Assembly (NCBI GenBank): GCA_019925105.1
Contig: JAHGAU010000007.1
Span: forward strand, 496,001-560,000
From: Niebla homalea
Taxonomy: Eukaryota; Ascomycota; Lecanoromycetes; Lecanorales; Ramalinaceae
Length of the DNA: 64,000 nt
Direction: 5' to 3'
The notes under the pieces are model-generated. The model was not told the origin of the DNA, made no database searches, and saw only the letters and a list, made by a program, of their open reading frames with translations. The position numbers were made by a program, and so were the translations under genes. Position 1 is the stretch's first letter, and every line of letters begins with the position of its first letter. Below, one piece after another: positions 50,678 to 63,016 of this stretch.

Positions 50678-50687
50678 ATTATTGTTA

Positions 50688-51161
50688 AGCTAAGATTAAG
50701 AACCTTAATCTTATTAATAATATTATTAATTTGAATATCCTTCTTAACTTAACCGTTTTTTACCGGCTCTTAAATTACGTTAATAATTAACTTTAATCGT
50801 ATTAAGTAATAAGTAGTTACTATTTTTACTTTAAGGCTTATTATGGGATCTACTTAAGAACCAGTATTTAACGATTTTATTAAGATCCTGATTAAACTTA
50901 TTAATATTATTATTTAAATAACGGATATATTTTTTGAATATTAAGATTAAGGTTTTTTGAGTTATTATAAGGCTTATTTTAATTGTTATTCCGTATTAAC
51001 CTCTAAAAAATTACGTTTTAAATATACTTATTAATATAATAATTATTATATATATTAATTATTACATATCGTTTATTATTTAACTTATTTAAAGCTTATA
51101 ATAAACGTAATTTATATTTTATAAAGAATTTTTTATAAAATAAGTTTAAATTATTATTTTA
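50688..51161. other. RIP-degraded DNA between two elements
   Basis: AT-rich, no feature identified. Confidence 0.5.
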
Positions 51162-54100
51162 TTAGCAGTTAGCGCCACCTCTGCGCCGGCGCCACAGTAA
51201 TGCGCTATACTGCTGCGCTAAGGTAGGCCGTTAAGCCTTAATAAAGGGCCTTGGTAACGGCCTTAGTATACGTTATCTATAAGCCGTAGCTTAACAGGCG
51301 TAAAACGGGGTAATTATTATTTTTACCTTAAGTAAAAACTATACTTTAGTTCTTTCTAAGTTCCTTAAGAATTAATCTTATTATTAATTTACTTATTAAA
51401 GTGGTACTTAAGTATTTAAACCGTAACGTTACGTTTTCTATATTTACCTTTATTAATCCCGCTGGCGTACCGTTAACGGAGTTAATTTAACATTTTAATT
51501 CTTCTTCTTTATTAAGGAAAAGGCCTAACGTTACCGTTATAATAAATACTTAATTAATTTAACGAACCTTAAAATAGGAAAGCGATATTTACTTTTCGGT
51601 TAAGAACCTCTTTATTATAGTTAAGTAAATTAAAACGGTAAAGCGTTATCGTAATATTATAACTTAATAAATTTAACTTTTAAAACTATAATTTAAAGTT
51701 AACCAGTTTAAGGCCGAAAATCGTATTTATTAAGAGTATATATTTAATTATATTAATATATAAGAAGATATAATTAAAGCCGTGAATAGCGACGAACAAC
51801 GGGACCTTAGAGGTCAGAAACGATGCATACGTATATAGCTTAAGTGATAATAAGGACAGTACTTTAAATATAATAGGCGGAAGCGGAATAATAATGGAAA
51901 TAAAAAGGGAGGAAAAGTAAGCGGCTTAAGTTAATAAAAACGATAATAAGTCATATAAATGACGCGATAAATACGAGATAAAAAAGCCTTAAATCAAATA
52001 GAAAGCTTATAATTAATAAGATATATATGAAAGAACGCGTATAACGTATAAAGGTATTATTATAAAGGGTAATAAATAAAGGGCGGAGGGGATAAGGACG
52101 GTACGCGGGGACGGATAAGGGGTAAACGGAGGCATAAAAGGCCTTATTAAGTATATATAAATTAAAAGAAAATTAAATAAAGATAAAAAGATATTAAATA
52201 AATAAGAATAAATTATAAAAAAAGGTAATTATTAAATATATAAAGGAAAAGTAAAAAGGGAGAAAACGGTAAAGGCGCTAAAAAGCCTTTTTATAATTAT
52301 ATAAAAGGATATTATATTAAAGACTTAATTAATACTATAAATCGGGCTACGGAAAATAAGAGACTTTTACGTAAATATAAAGAGAAATTTAAGGGAATTA
52401 AAAAAACTACGCGGAGTTTAAAAAGCAATAATAAAAGCGCCAGCGGATAAAGGTAAAAGGAGATAAAAAGGATATATACGAAATAAAGGAGCAATAAAAA
52501 AAACTTTAAAGAAAAGAACGGGAATAAATTAAATAGTGAAAACCGTAAAAGTAACGTTAACGTTAACGGTAAAGGAAATAAAAGCGGGGGAAAAAATAAC
52601 GGTATTAAAGAAAACGAAAATAATAATTATACGATTATCGGGCGAGGAAAAGAAGAATATAACGGTGAAAATGAATCCGTTATAATTAATAAAAACGTTT
52701 AAGGTTACGGAAAAGCTATTAATAAAATAAATTATTACAATATATAAATTATAAAATAAAAATATCCTCCTTAATATAGTTTTATTAAAGGTAAAAGAAA
52801 AGCTAAAGAAGTTAAAAAAATAAGCTAATAAAAAAGGATATAAAATAATAAAGATATTAAAATAATCTTTCGCTATTATAATAAACGGGATATACTTAAT
52901 AAAGTTTATAAGGGAAGAAAAAGAAATTATTTTAAAGCGGATAAAAAAGAAGAATACGGTTTTTTATTTTAAGTTAAAGATTATTAATTATAATCTCCTT
53001 TTTATAATAAAGAAATTAAACGTTTTTAATTATATAAAGAGATACTTTACGGTTATTTTAAGTATAACGTTAATAAAAATATATAATAATATCCTTAATA
53101 AAGGGGTAATAAAGGGTAAGTCCTTTAAATTAATAAGACCTTAAGACCGGGTAATGGATATCTATTAATGCTTTAAATATTAAGGGTACGGATATATTAT
53201 TATAAGGTACCTTAATAGTACGAAATACGTAATATATATTAAAGGGTATAATACGTATAAATACGTTAACTTAATAATAAAGGGCTTAATGAAAAATATA
53301 TTAAAATACGTAATATACGGTAATAATAATTACTTAACGTGGGATTTACGGTATATAATAAGAGCAAAAGAGACTTAACGTAAAAAGATTAAGATAATAA
53401 TTAAGGTTTAACGTTATAATTTATATAAACTTAAATTAATAAGGTAATTAAAGACGGTTTTAAGACGTAAACGGAATTTATTAAATAAAGAAGGGTAAAG
53501 CGTAATAATTAATAATATAAAAAAGAAAAAGCTTATAATAATATTAACCTTTAAAGCCGGCCGTTTAATTAAAATTATTATTATAATAAGAAAATTAAAA
53601 TAAATAACGCTTAACTTTAAAAAGAAACCGTTTATATAAATAAAAGTTAATAAAAAAAGCTTAATAAATATTAATATTTAATATATTTATACTTTTAAGG
53701 ATAATATAATATAATATAGGTGGCAATAGCACACGTGTCGGTGAGGACATTCAGTGGTGTAATCGGAATTCTGAAATTTTAGCATTGGACAGACCCGTGG
53801 GGTAACGGAAAAGCAATAGGTTTAGGGGTAACCCTTAAGTGGATTCGGTCGTAATATTATAGGTTTTCTTGGAAAAGGCGTACGAATAAATTCCTATTCT
53901 TTAGACGGCCGTAGATGCTCTTAACCCTTAAAACGTAAGTGGAGGCTGGGTAAACACCGGTTTTTATTCTTAACGTTATGGATATCGGGTTTTTTACGGT
54001 TACCAGTAAGGCCAAATAGCCGAGTATTAAGGAACGCCGGAATTAGCTTAGCTAGATCCGTAGTATAAATCAATCAATCAATCAATAATATAATATATAC

Positions 54101-57100
54101 GGGGAAATAATTAAAATTATAATATTAATATTCGGATTTAAAAAAATAAAGGATATTAATATTATAGCGATATAAAAGTTATTATATAATCCGTATATTT
54201 ACTTTTTAATTAATTTAAAAAATAATTTTTATTTAATTTTTAAGGGTAATAAAATAATATAAATATATTTCTTTATTAATAAAAGGTTAAATATAAATAA
54301 TTAAAACGTTATTTATTACGGAAAAAACTTATATATATTCCGGATCGTATAAGAAAAAAATATTAAGGGTAATTTAAATATTTATAATACGTATAATCCG
54401 CTACCGGTTAATAAGAAAAACCTTTTATAATCCCGTTACTTAAGGATATTATAATTGTATTTAAGGAGTACTTTTTAATAAAGGATTTTAATCTTTATTA
54501 CGTTTAATAGAATAAAAACGGTTATATAATTAATTATATTGAATTTAAAAAATTATTAATAATTATTATATAATTTAATTTTATGTTATTAACGCTGAAA
54601 AAGGCTATTATATAAGAAAATTATAAATTTAGGATTATAATTGACTTAATATTCGGCTCAGAAAATATTATTAACTTAATTATAATATACGGACCTTAAA
54701 AAGATTTAAAATACGGTTCAAATTACGTCCCGATATAAATAATTTTAAATTAATCCGTTAATATAATTCCGCCCTTACCGTTTAAATAAATATAAAAAAC
54801 GGTTAAGGAAGTTAAGGTATTTATAAAGATAATAAAAATAATATCTTAATTAACGGAGTTCCCCCGGTTTAATAATAAAAAATAAATTAACTATTTTATA
54901 AAGCGGGTAATAAAGGCTTTAAATAAAATAATTAACGTTATAATCTTAATAATAAAACCGTTTTAAAAAGTTAAAATTTATTAAAATAAAAAATATATAA
55001 AGGCGATTATAAAGGTAAAAGTGCTTATAAAGTAAATTATTAAATATAAAAACCGGAAGACGTTTTAACGGTTAAAGGAAGCTTAAAAGGAAAAAAAGAA
55101 AATTATCCGGAAGGTTAAATAAATATACTTCCGGGCTATAATATATAACTTAACGGTTTCCCTTCGTAATATTTAAAAGTTAATAAAATATAATAAGGAA
55201 TAAAGTAAAAAACTTAAACTTATTCTTAAGTTTTTACCTTTAAAAAGATTAAACGGTACGGTAATAAATACCTTTAATAATAAAATTAAGGCTTTTAAAA
55301 AGGCGTTTTTTCCCCCGTTACCGGAAGTTAACCTAATAAATATTAACGGTATAATATATTTTAAATTAATAATAATAAATAAGGTAATAATTTAAAAGAT
55401 AATAATTAAAACGATTAATAAACTAAAGAAAAATAAGGCCTTTAAACTTAACGGCATATTAAATAAGTTTTTATCTATAATAACGTTATTATTTAATAAG
55501 GTTTTTATTTATTTATTTTAAGTTTATTTTAATATAAAATATTACTTTTATAGATTTAAGGAAATTAAAATAATTATCTTTAAGAAACCGGTTAAGTTAA
55601 ATTATTTAAAAATAAAGTTATATAAACTTATAATATTCCTTTATACGTTAAAAAAGGCTTTAAAGATAATAATCGTGAAAATCTTAAATAATTACGTAGA
55701 AAAATATAGGCTGCTTTTTAATTAATAAATAAAAGTAAAAAAAAAATAATTAACGGAAACGGCTTTTAAAGGCTTAATTAATAGTATATATACGGTATAA
55801 GGCTATAAAAAAAAGTACATTATAAATTTTCTTTCTTTAAATATTATAAAAATATTTAATAAAGTAAATTATTAAAGGTTATTATATAATTTACGGAAAA
55901 AAGGGTTTTATTTTTCTTTATAAATTAAATAGAAAGTTTCTTAAGTAATTAAATAACGTTAATTAACTTAAGATAGAAAATAAATATAATAGAACTTATA
56001 ATAATAAGGATTCCTTAAAGGTTATTTATTTCCTTAATCTTATTTTTATTCTTTAACGGCCTATTTATTAAAGACTTAATAAAATTAAAATAGAAAATTT
56101 AAATAAAAAACTTTATTAACAATATCTATTTTTTAATTTATAGTATATTTATTTATATAAATTATTTAAAGTTAAAATAGGCTTATAAAGTCTATTTATA
56201 ATAAATAAAAACATATAAAGCCCAATTTATTTTATATAAGTATAAGCTTATTTATATAATAAAGAGTTTAAAGTTATATAATATAATAGCTATAATAAAC
56301 TTAAATAGTATAACGGTAAAACCAGAAGTTAATATTAGGGTATTTAACTTATAAGTTAATAAGAAATTAGATTAAAAAAACTATATAAGAAAAATCCAAA
56401 AAAAGATAATTTTACAAAAGAAAGGCCTTATTTACCTTACGGTATTAACGTAGGGAACTATTTTATAAAAGGTTAAAACCGTTTATTAAACGGTTATAAA
56501 GTTTATAATAACGTATACGGCAGTTATCTAATATGCACTTAAGGGTACGCTTAAACACAGGAAAAAGCCCGTCCGGTAACTATAGAAGGTTTAAAACCGA
56601 TACTTAAAAATAATAAATAAAGTATATAAAATAACTTCTATTTTAATGCTGGAATCCGAGGTCTTTATATTATTAATAAAGCTGGCCTTAAATTAAATAA
56701 TCACTTAAATAAGGCTTAAAAAGGATATAAATTTAATTACATTAATAGAAAACGAATATATTCGTTAAAACTATAAAAGGCCTTAAATAAAAAAGCGCGG
56801 AAAAGCGGTACCTATCCTTTTTACGGAAGTTAAATTAGAATAACTTAAAAAAGAAGTCGATTTAATTTACGTTTAAGAAGTTAACGTAGGAATATATAAA
56901 CTCTCGTTTAAAGTGAAAATAGCGGGGAAAAAAAAACTATAAAAATAAAATTAACGGTAATTACCCTATAAATTATAGGGAAATAAATAAAGCGTTAATA
57001 TAAATATAGAGAATTAATTCTTTAAGGGTAATAATATTTAACTTTAAATAATAACGAAATTATTAATAAGTATTTCCGGCGTTATAAGATTATAAAAAAA

Positions 57101-57928
57101 AAAAATAACGTATTAATAATTTAACTTTAAATAAATAAAAACGGCTTAATTTACTTCTTCTCTATTATATATATTAATAGCCGGATTAATGCCAGTTATA
57201 AATATAAATAATGAAAGTAAAACGCTATATATATATTAATCTTTTATTTATTATTTAAGGAGCTTAAATTAAGATTAATTAAAAGGGTAAAAATTAATAA
57301 CTATCGTTAAATACTTATTAATAAAAAGGGTATTAAAGCGGCCGCCAGATTTATAATAGTTACGGGTTTATTACTATAGTTCAGCCTAATTAAAGAAATA
57401 AAGGAAATAATTAAGGATTTAATTAAAAAACCTTATCGCCAACCCGGGGGTAAAAAGTAACGGCGGGAAAATTATACCTAATAGGGGGCTAAAAGGACTA
57501 TAAATACCGGGGCGGTATAAAAAATAATACTATATTAATCGGTAGAATTATATAAATAAAATAATAATAATATATATATTAGTAAGGATATTTAATAATA
57601 TAATCGGAATTCTAAAATTTCAACATTAAATAAACTTATAAAGTAACGGAAAAGTAATAAATTTAAAAATAATTCTTAAGTGGATTTAATCGTAATATTA
57701 TAAGTTTTCTTAAAAAAAGCGTATAAATAAATTCTTATTCTTTAAACGGCCGTAAATACTTTTAATCCTTAAAACGTAAGTAAAAACTAGGTAAATACCG
57801 GTTTTTATTCCTAACGTTATAAATATCGGGTTTTTTACGGTTATTAATAAGGTTAAATAGCCGAGTATTAAGGAATACCGGAATTAGCTTAGTTAAATCC
57901 GTAGTATAAATCAATCAATCAATCAATA
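51162..57928 (+). mobile_element. LINE-type retrotransposon copy B, RIP-degraded, near full length
   Basis: Starts TTAGCAGTTAGCGCCACCTC and ends in (CAAT)n at about 57,912-57,928. ORF1 begins where copy A has ATG; here the codon is ATA (51,785) followed by the same GCGACGAAC, a RIP change that destroys the start. ORF2 occupies roughly 54.1-57.5 kb; reverse-transcriptase-like sequence is readable near 55.43-55.75 kb (KNKAFKLNGI, FKKPVKLNY, TLKKAL), like Tad-clade LINEs. The 3' segment matches copy A and the nested fragment. Removing the 371-bp insert and one 13-bp duplicate leaves about 6.4 kb. Confidence 0.82.
53714..54084 (+). mobile_element. 5'-truncated LINE insertion nested in copy B
   Basis: 371 bases equal to the 3' end of the same family, including the (CAAT)n tail. 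ATAATATAATATA lies on both sides (53,701-53,713 and 54,085-54,097), a 13-bp target duplication. It keeps CA and TG (ATAGCACACGTGTCGGTGAG) where the homologous stretch of its host at 57,590-57,928 has lost them. Confidence 0.9.
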
Positions 57929-57949
57929 TTAATATATAATATAAAAATT

Positions 57950-60900
57950 CACGCTTTAAAACTCTTCTTTATATTAACTTTACTATTAAGCTTTATACCG
58001 ATAATATATTACCGGCGGCTTTTATTTTATTTTAGGAAAATAAATTTTTTTATCCGGAAAAGCTTAAGTTATATTAAAATAAATCTAAGGGTAAATATTA
58101 AACGTAATTTATTAACTTAAAGAAATAATTTATACTTTATCCTAAATACTTCTTTATTAAAAAAAAAAGGTAATTTTTTATTTAAAGTTTATTTTTCATA
58201 AAATCTTTAACTTATTAAACGAGGAAATTAATAAAATAAGCTATTAAGAATTTAAAGATAAATTTTTAAACTTAATAATTAATCCGGAGAACCGCCGGTT
58301 TACTTATTATAAATAGTTTAAAAATATTAAATAACGCTTTAATTAAAAAATAATATAATTCTATAATACTTTAAAGATTATAAAAAAGGACTTATTATTA
58401 TTATTAAATAAATTTTATATTTATATATTCTTTATAAAGCTTTTACCGGAGCTTAAAATTAAAATCCTTATAATTAATAAAGTATTAAGAATCCGGGATA
58501 ATATTATAACGGTAATAATTATATAAAAGAATAACCTAAAGTATATTATTAATAATAATTAAAAAATTAATAAAAATAAATCCCTTAAAAATAAGGTATT
58601 TAAATTTAATTTTAACGGTTTAAAGCCGGTACGTATTTTTATTAAAATTAATTCTTATAATTAAAAGTATAAGGTTATACCTGAAAATTTTAACGCCGTT
58701 TTTAAAGTAAATAAAAACGTTAAGTATTATATATATTACGGAAAGGGTTATTATATATCCGATTGCTTTATTATTTTATAAAATAAAATCTTAATAATAA
58801 ACGTAAAATCTTATAAAAAGGATAATGTATTAAAAAACGATAAAGCTTTAATAATGTTTTAAAGTCGGAATTAATAAAGAAGTAATTAAAAATATATTTA
58901 ACTTTTATTATTAAGGATTAAATAAGTTTTTAGGATAATCCTTAATTATTAAGTATATTAATTAATATTAAAGCTTAAATAAATCTAATTTTATAAGTAT
59001 ATACGGTTTAATAAGACTTATAATTAACTTCCGCCGTCTTATTATAAGTAGCTTTTCTTAATAATAAATAGATCTTTTATTATAATATTTATTAATTATA
59101 ATATTATTTAATTAATAATTAAGGGTAATAAAAGTAATATAAAATACTTTTTTATATTATTAATTAAAAAGGTTTAAATATAATTTTTAATTTATTAATT
59201 TTATATACTTTATAAATAACGATTAATCCGGCGGCGGATAAATAACGCTTTAAGGTTAATTCTTATAAAATAAATTAATAACGTTTATAACTTTAATTAA
59301 AGTTTAACAGAGATTAATAAAGTCTTTATAGTCGTTTACGTAAACGTAACGACGGAACGCTTAAAAGTACTGTAAATCCTTTAAGGCAATTTAATATATA
59401 TAAATACTATAAAAAACTCTATTAATTAGAACGTCTTAAAAAAGTTAAGTAAATACATAAATATCTTTTTTAGTAATATAATTAATACCCTATTTAAATT
59501 AAAATAAAGGGATTATATTATTAACTTAAATAATAAAAAATTATTATATAATCCCTTATATAATTTATTTCGGGTAAAGTTAACGGAGCTCCGGCGGTAT
59601 CTTAAGGATATTATAGCCTAGAGTTAGATTTATTACTTAACGTTATCCATAAACGCCCCGATCCTTTTTATATTTAAGAAAAATAGCGGTTTTTATTTCT
59701 ATATTAATTACCGTAAATTAAATATAATTATAGTTAAAAATCAATATTTATTACTTTTAATTACTGAAACTTTCGATTAATTATATAGCTTTAAACGGTT
59801 TATTAAGTTGGACCTTAAAAATACCTATTACCGGTTACGGATTAAGTCCGGCGATAAGTAAAAAACGGCGTTCTATATACGTTATAATTACTTTAAATAT
59901 TTTATTATATTATTTAAGCTAATTAATACCCCGGTAACCTTTTAAGCTTATATTAACCGTACTTTTACTAGCCTTATCGATATAACTTATATAATTTATT
60001 TAAACGATATTTTAATATTTAATAAGAATCCGGCGGATTATTAACGTTATATTTAATAAATCCTTAAGTAACTTTATTAATTTTAGTTTTATATTAACCT
60101 TAAAAAGTATTAATTTAATATTACTTAAGTAAAATTCTTAAAGTTTATCGTTTCCATTAAAGGGATTTAAATAAATTAAGAGTATATTTAAATAATTAAG
60201 GATTAATTTACCTTAAAAACTTATCGGGAAGTATAATTCTTTTTAAACTTTATAAATTTTTATCGTTATTTTATTTATGAATATTTAAGGATAATTAAGC
60301 TTTTAATTAGTTTACTTAAGGATAATAAAAAAAAGAAAAAGGTTAACCCGTTAAAATAAAATAATACGGTTAATACGGCGTTCCGCCGGCTTTATAAAAT
60401 ATTTATTAACGTATTATTATTCCGTTATTTTAACTTAAAACGGGGGGTATAAATAGAAACCGATGTATTTAACTTTATTATTATAGGTATCTTATCTTAA
60501 TAATTTAAAAAGGGTTATTAACGCTTAATTATATATTAATCCAGAAAAATAACCCTTATTAAATAAAATTATAAGACGTATAATTAAAAGCTTTTCGTTA
60601 TTATTATAACGTTTAAATAATAACGGTATTATTTAAAAGGGAGCCTTAAAGTTATTTAAATATAAATAGATTATAATAACCTTTAAGGGTTTATAAAATA
60701 ATTAACGTTAAGCCCGTATTAAGCTAAATAAACCTTAAAACTTATTAATTATAACTTTAAAGTATTTTATCGTTAAAATAAAATAAACTTTATTAATCTT
60801 TTATTGAAACGTTTAAACTATAAAGGAGTTTTATTTTTCAATATTACCTTATTATTTACCTTATAAAATAAGCTCGTACTTTAATTTAATAAGTTAATAA

Positions 60901-62831
60901 AGCGCCGGCGGATAACGGTTATTAATTATTAATTATTACTTACTTTAAAAAGTATTTAAATTATTATTTTATAAAAAAAGATTTAATAATTACCTAAAAA
61001 GTTTTATAAAAAATTTAAATCAATTAAATTGCTTATTAAGGATCTATAGGTTAACGATACGTTTATATATAAGATTAAGGACCATAACATAATACCGATA
61101 TATTTTTATTAAAGTCATAATAATACTTAAAAACTTAATCTTAATAGTTTTATAACTTATAAGGATTATATATACGTCCCTTAGGATAAAACGGTTAAAA
61201 AAGAATTAATTAATAAGTATTATAATAACTTATTAACGGGTTACTTTAAAACCGAAAAGACGTATAAGTTCCTAGCCCGTAAATATTATTAGGACGGCTT
61301 AAAAACTTAAATTAATAATTATATTAAAATATATAATATTTATTAAAGGATTAAGGTATTATATTACCGCTTTTATAATAAACTTACTTTATTCCTTTAA
61401 CCGGTTATACCTTAAAAAAAACTTAATATAAATTTTATTACCGGCTTACTTATAAGTAAAATTAAAAGTAACGTTTATAATTTAATTTTAATAATCGTAA
61501 ATAAATATATAAAAATATATAAATACTTCCCCGTTATAAAATAAATCGATATTATTACGTTAACGGACCTTTTTTTAAAGAAATCGTATTACGTTATAAT
61601 ATACCGGTTAAAATTATAATTAATTAAGGGTTTTTATTTAATAACAAATTCTAAGGTTCGGTATATTATTATATAAAGATAAAGCGTAAGTTAAATACCG
61701 CTTTTTACCCGTAAATAAATAATTAAATAAAACGTTAAAATTAAAGTTTTAAATAATATTTAAGGATTTTTATTAACTTTAAATAAATAAATTAAATAAG
61801 GCTATTCCTTTTAATTAAATTTACTTATATAAATTCAGAATATTTAACTTTAAACTATAGCCTTTTTATAGTGATATATAATTATAATTTAAATATTTAT
61901 TTTAAATTTAAAGATAAGCTTAAAAAAAAGGAAATATTTATAATAAAAAATAAAAATAAAATATTATATAAAATGCGATTAATATTAACGGATTAATAAT
62001 ACCGTATTATTAAATTAACTTAAAAAACGTATAATAAGAAATATAAATTAAAGTTATATAACGTTAATGATTTAATAATATTAAATGTTAAAAACCTTAA
62101 ATTAAAATAATTAAGTAAAAAGCTTACGCTTTAATTTATAAAACCCTTTAAAATTAATAATAAAATTAAAACGTAAACGTATTACTTATTCCTCCTTATT
62201 ATTTATTAAATTTACTTTATTATTTATATTTCTTTTTTATAACCTTATTATATTTACGTTAACGATTAAATAACGGAAACTATAATATAAATATTTAAAT
62301 TAATTAATAATAAAAAGGAATAAATAGTTAAAAAAATTATTAATAAAGTTAAAAGTAAAAAGGGCGTTTAATATTAAGTTAAGTAAGTTAATTAAGGCTT
62401 TAAATATAATTAATAAATATTAGAAACGGACTTAAAGTATTCTTAAGAATTACGGGAATAATACGACGAGATAATACGGAGTAAAAGGAAACGTAAATAA
62501 GGTTATAACGTTACGACGGTAAAGGTTATATATATGGTTAATAGTTATATATATAATTAATATTATAATTACTTAACCTTTATACGTTATCCTTCCGTAA
62601 AATTATTAGAGTTTAAACTTTAATTAATAATTTTATTTATTATAAGTATTATATATGCGGATAAGCCGGCGTTACGGAAACAATTATTTTTATTATAATA
62701 TTATAATTAATAAGAATAACTTTAATAATAGTTATAATAATACCGAAAATAAAAAAGCGTAAACGTTAAATTATAAGTATTTAACGTATTATTAAATTAA
62801 GAGTATTAAATAAATAAAGTTATTAAAATAA
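57950..62831 (+). mobile_element. Second RIP-degraded gypsy-type retrotransposon body
   Basis: Plus-strand order: gag-like start near 58.0 kb, a decayed zinc-knuckle region near 58,720-58,775 (CX2C-type pattern with one Cys left), RT near 59.6-60.2 kb with the block YLNDILIF at about 60,000 (active-site Asp pair partly lost), RNase H region to about 60.9 kb, integrase from 61.25 kb (FLARKYYWDGL). No left LTR is found; LINE copy B abuts the gag start. No right LTR can be assigned with confidence. Fully degraded. Confidence 0.7.
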
Positions 62832-63016
62832 TGTCAGGGACTCAGTAGGGATAAGGGTGAATATGACTGAATTTCAACTATGTAGAGAAATCTATAATAC
62901 TGTATATATATAAGTATGCAGAGGGTATACGCTAGGCCCTATTAGGCCTAGCGCGCTGACTTAGTTCTTAACTATTAGCATCGTAGCCCTTATACCTTAG
63001 CCCTTATACCGTAATA
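62832..63016 (-). repeat. LTR of a minus-strand retrotransposon
   Basis: Plus strand reads TGTCAGGGACTCAG to ACCGTAATA; the minus strand therefore starts TATTACGGTATAAGG (RIP of TGTTACGG) and ends CTGACA. Directly outside, the minus strand has AAGGGAGGGGG, a polypurine tract expected just upstream of a 3' LTR. This indicates an element running leftward from beyond the window. Confidence 0.6.

Noticed and set aside
52312..52494. 60-codon minus-strand ORF
   Set aside because: Antisense to ORF1 of LINE copy B with RIP composition; no family resemblance.
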